The position numbers were made by a program, and so were the translations under genes. A stretch of DNA of 8,502 bases from an uncultured Polymorphobacter sp. (GTDB lineage: Bacteria; Pseudomonadota; Alphaproteobacteria; Sphingomonadales; Sphingomonadaceae). The notes beneath the pieces are model-generated. The model worked only from the letters and a program-made list of their open reading frames with translations, was not told the origin of the DNA and did no database searches. Position 1 is the stretch's first letter, and each line of letters opens with the position of its first letter. The stretch covers positions 1 through 8,502 of the forward strand of contig CALDHQ010000302.1 in assembly GCA_937894055.1 (NCBI GenBank), given 5' to 3'. Shown piece after piece: positions 6,543 to 8,502 of this stretch.

Positions 6543-7645
6543 GCGCGCCGGCAACGGCCGACGCGCAGCAGGTCGCGCGCGCCGTCGATGAATTGCGCCG
6601 GGGTCAACCCGTCACGCTGAAGGGCGCGGGTGCCACGCTGACGGTGCTTGCCGTCGAACTCGCCGACAGCGCCAGTCTCGCTGCGCTCGACGCCGGGACG
6701 CGCGCCGACCTGCTGATCGCGCGCCCGCGCGCTGCGCTGCTCCACATCACCAACCAGCGCGCCGCCGAAGGCACCGGCGTCATCCGCATCGCGCGCGCGC
6801 CGTGGATGGACCTCGCCGCCAGCGTCGCCATTGCTGACCCGGTGCGCGACCTCGAGTCACCGTTCAAAGGCCCATTCCGCGCCGTCGAGCTCGGCAACCT
6901 CGCCGATGCCGCCGCCGCGGCGATCAGGCTGGCGAAAGCCGGCGGGTTGCTGCCGGCGCTGTTTGCGGTCGATGACTATGCCGGCGACGCCTTGACCGTC
7001 GATGTGGACGCCGTGCTTGGCTATGTCCGCGCCGAAAGCCTGAAACTGGTCACACGCGCGCGGCTGCCGCTCGACGGCGCCCCCGATACCGAGGTCGTCG
7101 CGTTCCGGCCGCTGGAAGGCGGCCCCGAACATCTGGCGCTGGTCATCGGGCCGGTATTCGCCAGCGACCGCGCCGCCGGCGAGCCCGCACCGCCGGTACT
7201 GACCCGGCTGCATTCGGCGTGCCTGACCGGCGACGTGCTCGGCTCGCTCAAATGCGACTGCGGGCCGCAACTACGCGCCGCGATCGCTGCAATCGCCGAA
7301 GCCGGCGGCGGCATCTTGCTCTATCTGCAGCAGGAAGGCCGCGGCATCGGCCTGATCAACAAGCTGCGCGCCTATGCGCTGCAGGACCAGGGCTTCGACA
7401 CCGTCGATGCCAACCTCCGCCTCGGTTTCGAATCGGACGAGCGCGATTTCGAACTCGCCGCGCGCATGCTGTCGCTGCTCGGCGTCGACCGCATCCGGCT
7501 GCTCACCAACAATCCCGACAAGGTCGCATCACTGACCGAACGCGGCATCACCGTCACCGAACGCGTCGAGCACAAAATGCCGGCTAACCCGCACAACGTC
7601 GCCTACCTCGCCACCAAACGCGACCGCAGCGGGCATTTGCTGTGA
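6539..7645 (+). CDS. ribA: GTP cyclohydrolase II with an N-terminal RibB-like extension lacking DHBP synthase motifs
   Basis: GTP cyclohydrolase II opens the imidazole ring of GTP, releasing formate and pyrophosphate, as the first step of riboflavin synthesis. Of the 368 residues, about 200-368 form the catalytic domain: zinc ligands Cys228, Cys239 and Cys241 ([18 protein letters not shown]), QQEGRGIGL (264-272), catalytic Tyr279 (RAY) and Arg302 (SDERDF), and LLTNNPDK (321-328). E. coli RibA is only 196 residues. The extra part, about 1-185, faintly resembles the DHBP synthase (RibB) fold ([14 protein letters not shown]), but the acidic DEDRENEGD metal-site motif and the GHT motif are absent. 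So a functional RibB should be encoded elsewhere. The start is the GTG overlapping the xth stop; the frame stays open to 6230, but that part is antisense-like noise inside xth. The gene is coupled by GTGA overlaps on both sides. Confidence 0.93.
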   Translation: MSAPATADAQQVARAVDELRRGQPVTLKGAGATLTVLAVELADSASLAALDAGTRADLLIARPRAALLHITNQRAAEGTGVIRIARAPWMDLAASVAIADPVRDLESPFKGPFRAVELGNLADAAAAAIRLAKAGGLLPALFAVDDYAGDALTVDVDAVLGYVRAESLKLVTRARLPLDGAPDTEVVAFRPLEGGPEHLALVIGPVFASDRAAGEPAPPVLTRLHSACLTGDVLGSLKCDCGPQLRAAIAAIAEAGGGILLYLQQEGRGIGLINKLRAYALQDQGFDTVDANLRLGFESDERDFELAARMLSLLGVDRIRLLTNNPDKVASLTERGITVTERVEHKMPANPHNVAYLATKRDRSGHLL

Positions 7646-8145
7646 ATCTGCGCGTCGATACGTCGGCGCGCACGCTGTCGGCCTTCGGCGAAACCTGGCC
7701 GTGCATCATCGGCCGCAGCGGTGCCATTCCGGCAGACGCCAAACGCGAAGGTGATGGCGCCACGCCGCTCGGCCGCTGGCCGCTGCGCACACTGCTGCTG
7801 CGCCCCGACCGCGTTGCGCTGCCCGCGACGTCATTGCCGTGGCGCTGGCTGCGTCACGATGACGGCTGGTCCGACGGCAGCGCTGACCCCGCCTACAACC
7901 GTCCGGTGCGTCACCCGCACGCCTATTCCGCCGAGCATCTGTGGCGCGACGACGGGCTCTATGACGTCATCGTCACGCTCGGCCACAATGACGCGCCGCC
8001 CGTTACCGGTGCCGGCAGCGCGATTTTCCTGCATTGCGCTGCGCCTGATGGCAAGCCGACCGAGGGCTGCGTGGCCTTGCCGCGCGAAGTGTTGCTGGGG
8101 TTGGTCGAGCGACTGGCGCCGAAGGATTTTATCGAGATTATTTAA
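7642..8145 (+). CDS. Small L,D-transpeptidase (YkuD) domain protein without a signal peptide
   Basis: The 167-residue product belongs to the L,D-transpeptidase (YkuD/ErfK-type) family, whose better-known members cross-link peptidoglycan or attach lipoproteins to it through a catalytic cysteine. Visible motifs are [12 protein letters not shown] (35-46), YNRPVRHPH (85-93), [11 protein letters not shown] (101-111), SAIFLH with His131 (126-131) and PTEGCVAL with the predicted nucleophile Cys143 (139-146). The last stands in for the usual SHGC(I/V)R motif, with Glu-Gly before Cys. The domain fills the whole protein. There is no signal peptide, membrane segment or peptidoglycan-binding domain, so export, and hence the substrate, is unclear. 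The GTG start overlaps the ribA stop (GTGA). The TAA stop lies in TTTAAGG, a sequence shared with the other repeat copy, so the adjacent repeat may have set the C-terminus. Family membership is confident; physiological role is not. Confidence 0.87.
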   Translation: MNLRVDTSARTLSAFGETWPCIIGRSGAIPADAKREGDGATPLGRWPLRTLLLRPDRVALPATSLPWRWLRHDDGWSDGSADPAYNRPVRHPHAYSAEHLWRDDGLYDVIVTLGHNDAPPVTGAGSAIFLHCAAPDGKPTEGCVALPREVLLGLVERLAPKDFIEII

Positions 8146-8147
8146 GG

Positions 8148-8219
8148 GCCTCTGGCGGGCAGGCCTGAGGCCTGCACCCAATTGTCGGGTGCAGGGACGA
8201 GTCCCTGCCCGCCGGAGGC
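8148..8219. repeat. Cloverleaf-forming inverted repeat element, copy 2 (compact form)
   Basis: All 72 bases take part in one four-way-junction fold: outer stem of 11 bp (8148-8158 with 8209-8219, one T-G wobble at 8153/8214); hairpin A (GCAGGCC / GGCCTGC, 8159-8165 with 8169-8175, loop TGA); central stem ACCC / GGGT (8176-8179 with 8187-8190, loop AATTGTC); hairpin B (GCAGGGAC / GTCCCTGC, 8191-8198 with 8201-8208, loop GA). No junction base is unpaired. Relative to copy 1 at 5319-5445 the hairpin tips have changed on both strands. It fills the gap between two convergent genes and could act as a bidirectional terminator or transcript-end stabiliser, although neither side has a T tract. Confidence 0.92.
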
Positions 8220-8220
8220 A

Positions 8221-8502
8221 CTACCCGATGCCTTGCGTACTCGCCATGATTGTGCGGATGCCAATGACGCGGTCGAGCGCGATGCTTTGGTCGTGATCGC
8301 CGCGGCGTGCCGCCGTCAGTGCGATGGGGCCGTCGATCTTGATGAAGCGCACGCCCGCAACATGGCCACCGTCGCGCAGTTCGATATCGACGCAGGCGAC
8401 ATCGGCGCGCTGCAGCAGCCGGCTGGCGCTGAGCAGCAGCCGTTCGCCGGCAATATAGGCGAGTTCGTCGCTGGTCAGCCGTTCGGGTACCGCGCGGCGG
8501 TC
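8221..8502 (-). CDS. Unrecognised protein, C-terminal 93 residues only
   Basis: An open frame runs the full distance from the window edge to a TAG at 8221-8223, leaving 93 residues that end in TQGIG. The start lies outside the window. The visible part is soluble in character, with no membrane segment. It has a charged helix-like stretch (PERLTSDELAYIAGERLLL...) followed by strand-like segments (ACVDIELRDGGHVAGVRFIKIDG) that could be a small beta domain. Codon use, with G or C at most third positions, fits a real gene of this genome. I do not recognise the family. The stop codon lies one base from the end of the repeat at 8219, convergent with the L,D-transpeptidase gene. Confidence 0.7.
   Translation of the reverse strand, partial: DRRAVPERLTSDELAYIAGERLLLSASRLLQRADVACVDIELRDGGHVAGVRFIKIDGPIALTAARRGDHDQSIALDRVIGIRTIMASTQGIG

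Noticed and set aside
8148..8219. Possible tRNA, because of the cloverleaf shape and a 7-base loop
   Set aside because: The outer stem is 11 bp and the central stem 4 bp, the 7-base loop lacks T at the position before the anticodon, and there is no T-loop GTTC motif or D-loop.
5319..8219. CRISPR array suggested by recurring GC-rich repeats
   Set aside because: Only two elements, nearly 3 kb apart, with genes between them and internal inverted symmetry; no regular repeat-spacer pattern.

Overview
The window looks like chromosomal DNA of a high-GC alphaproteobacterium, most likely a sphingomonad (order Sphingomonadales). This rests on protein-level resemblance and gene order: priA divergent from a short transaldolase followed by xerC; a cargo protein with a PEPxxWA-type C-terminal sorting tail; and lolA next to xth, ribA and a small L,D-transpeptidase. 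The genus cannot be fixed from the sequence alone.

Layout. Positions 1-1731 (minus strand) hold most of priA, whose 3' end lies outside the window. Diverging from it, tal (1846-2499) and xerC (2496-3407) overlap by GTGA and form one transcription unit. A less GC-rich intergenic stretch (3408-3659) contains copies of ATTGTCA and leads into a secreted PEP-CTERM protein (3660-4538), closed by a convincing intrinsic terminator (4567-4601). Next come lolA (4682-5302), a 445-base gene-free stretch with a large structured repeat (5319-5445) and a strong hairpin (5632-5663), and then a tightly packed xth-ribA-L,D-transpeptidase operon (5748-8145), joined by GTGA overlaps at both junctions. A second copy of the structured repeat (8148-8219) fills the whole gap between the transpeptidase stop codon and the stop codon of a convergent, unrecognised minus-strand gene (8221-8502, incomplete).

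How the genes relate. Most are housekeeping: replication restart (PriA), chromosome dimer resolution (XerC), the non-oxidative pentose phosphate pathway (transaldolase), lipoprotein transport to the outer membrane (LolA), base excision repair (ExoIII) and riboflavin synthesis (RibA). The PEP-CTERM protein is a surface or exported cargo that would need an exosortase encoded elsewhere.

The most notable observation is the pair of intergenic repeats. Both fold, on paper, into the same cloverleaf: an 11-bp outer stem and three arms meeting at a four-way junction with no unpaired junction bases. The hairpin tips differ between arms and copies, yet pairing is kept by compensatory changes. This points to selection on, or replication through, the folded form. 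I do not recognise it as a named family. It could be a REP/BIME-like mobile palindrome or a 3'-end RNA structure.
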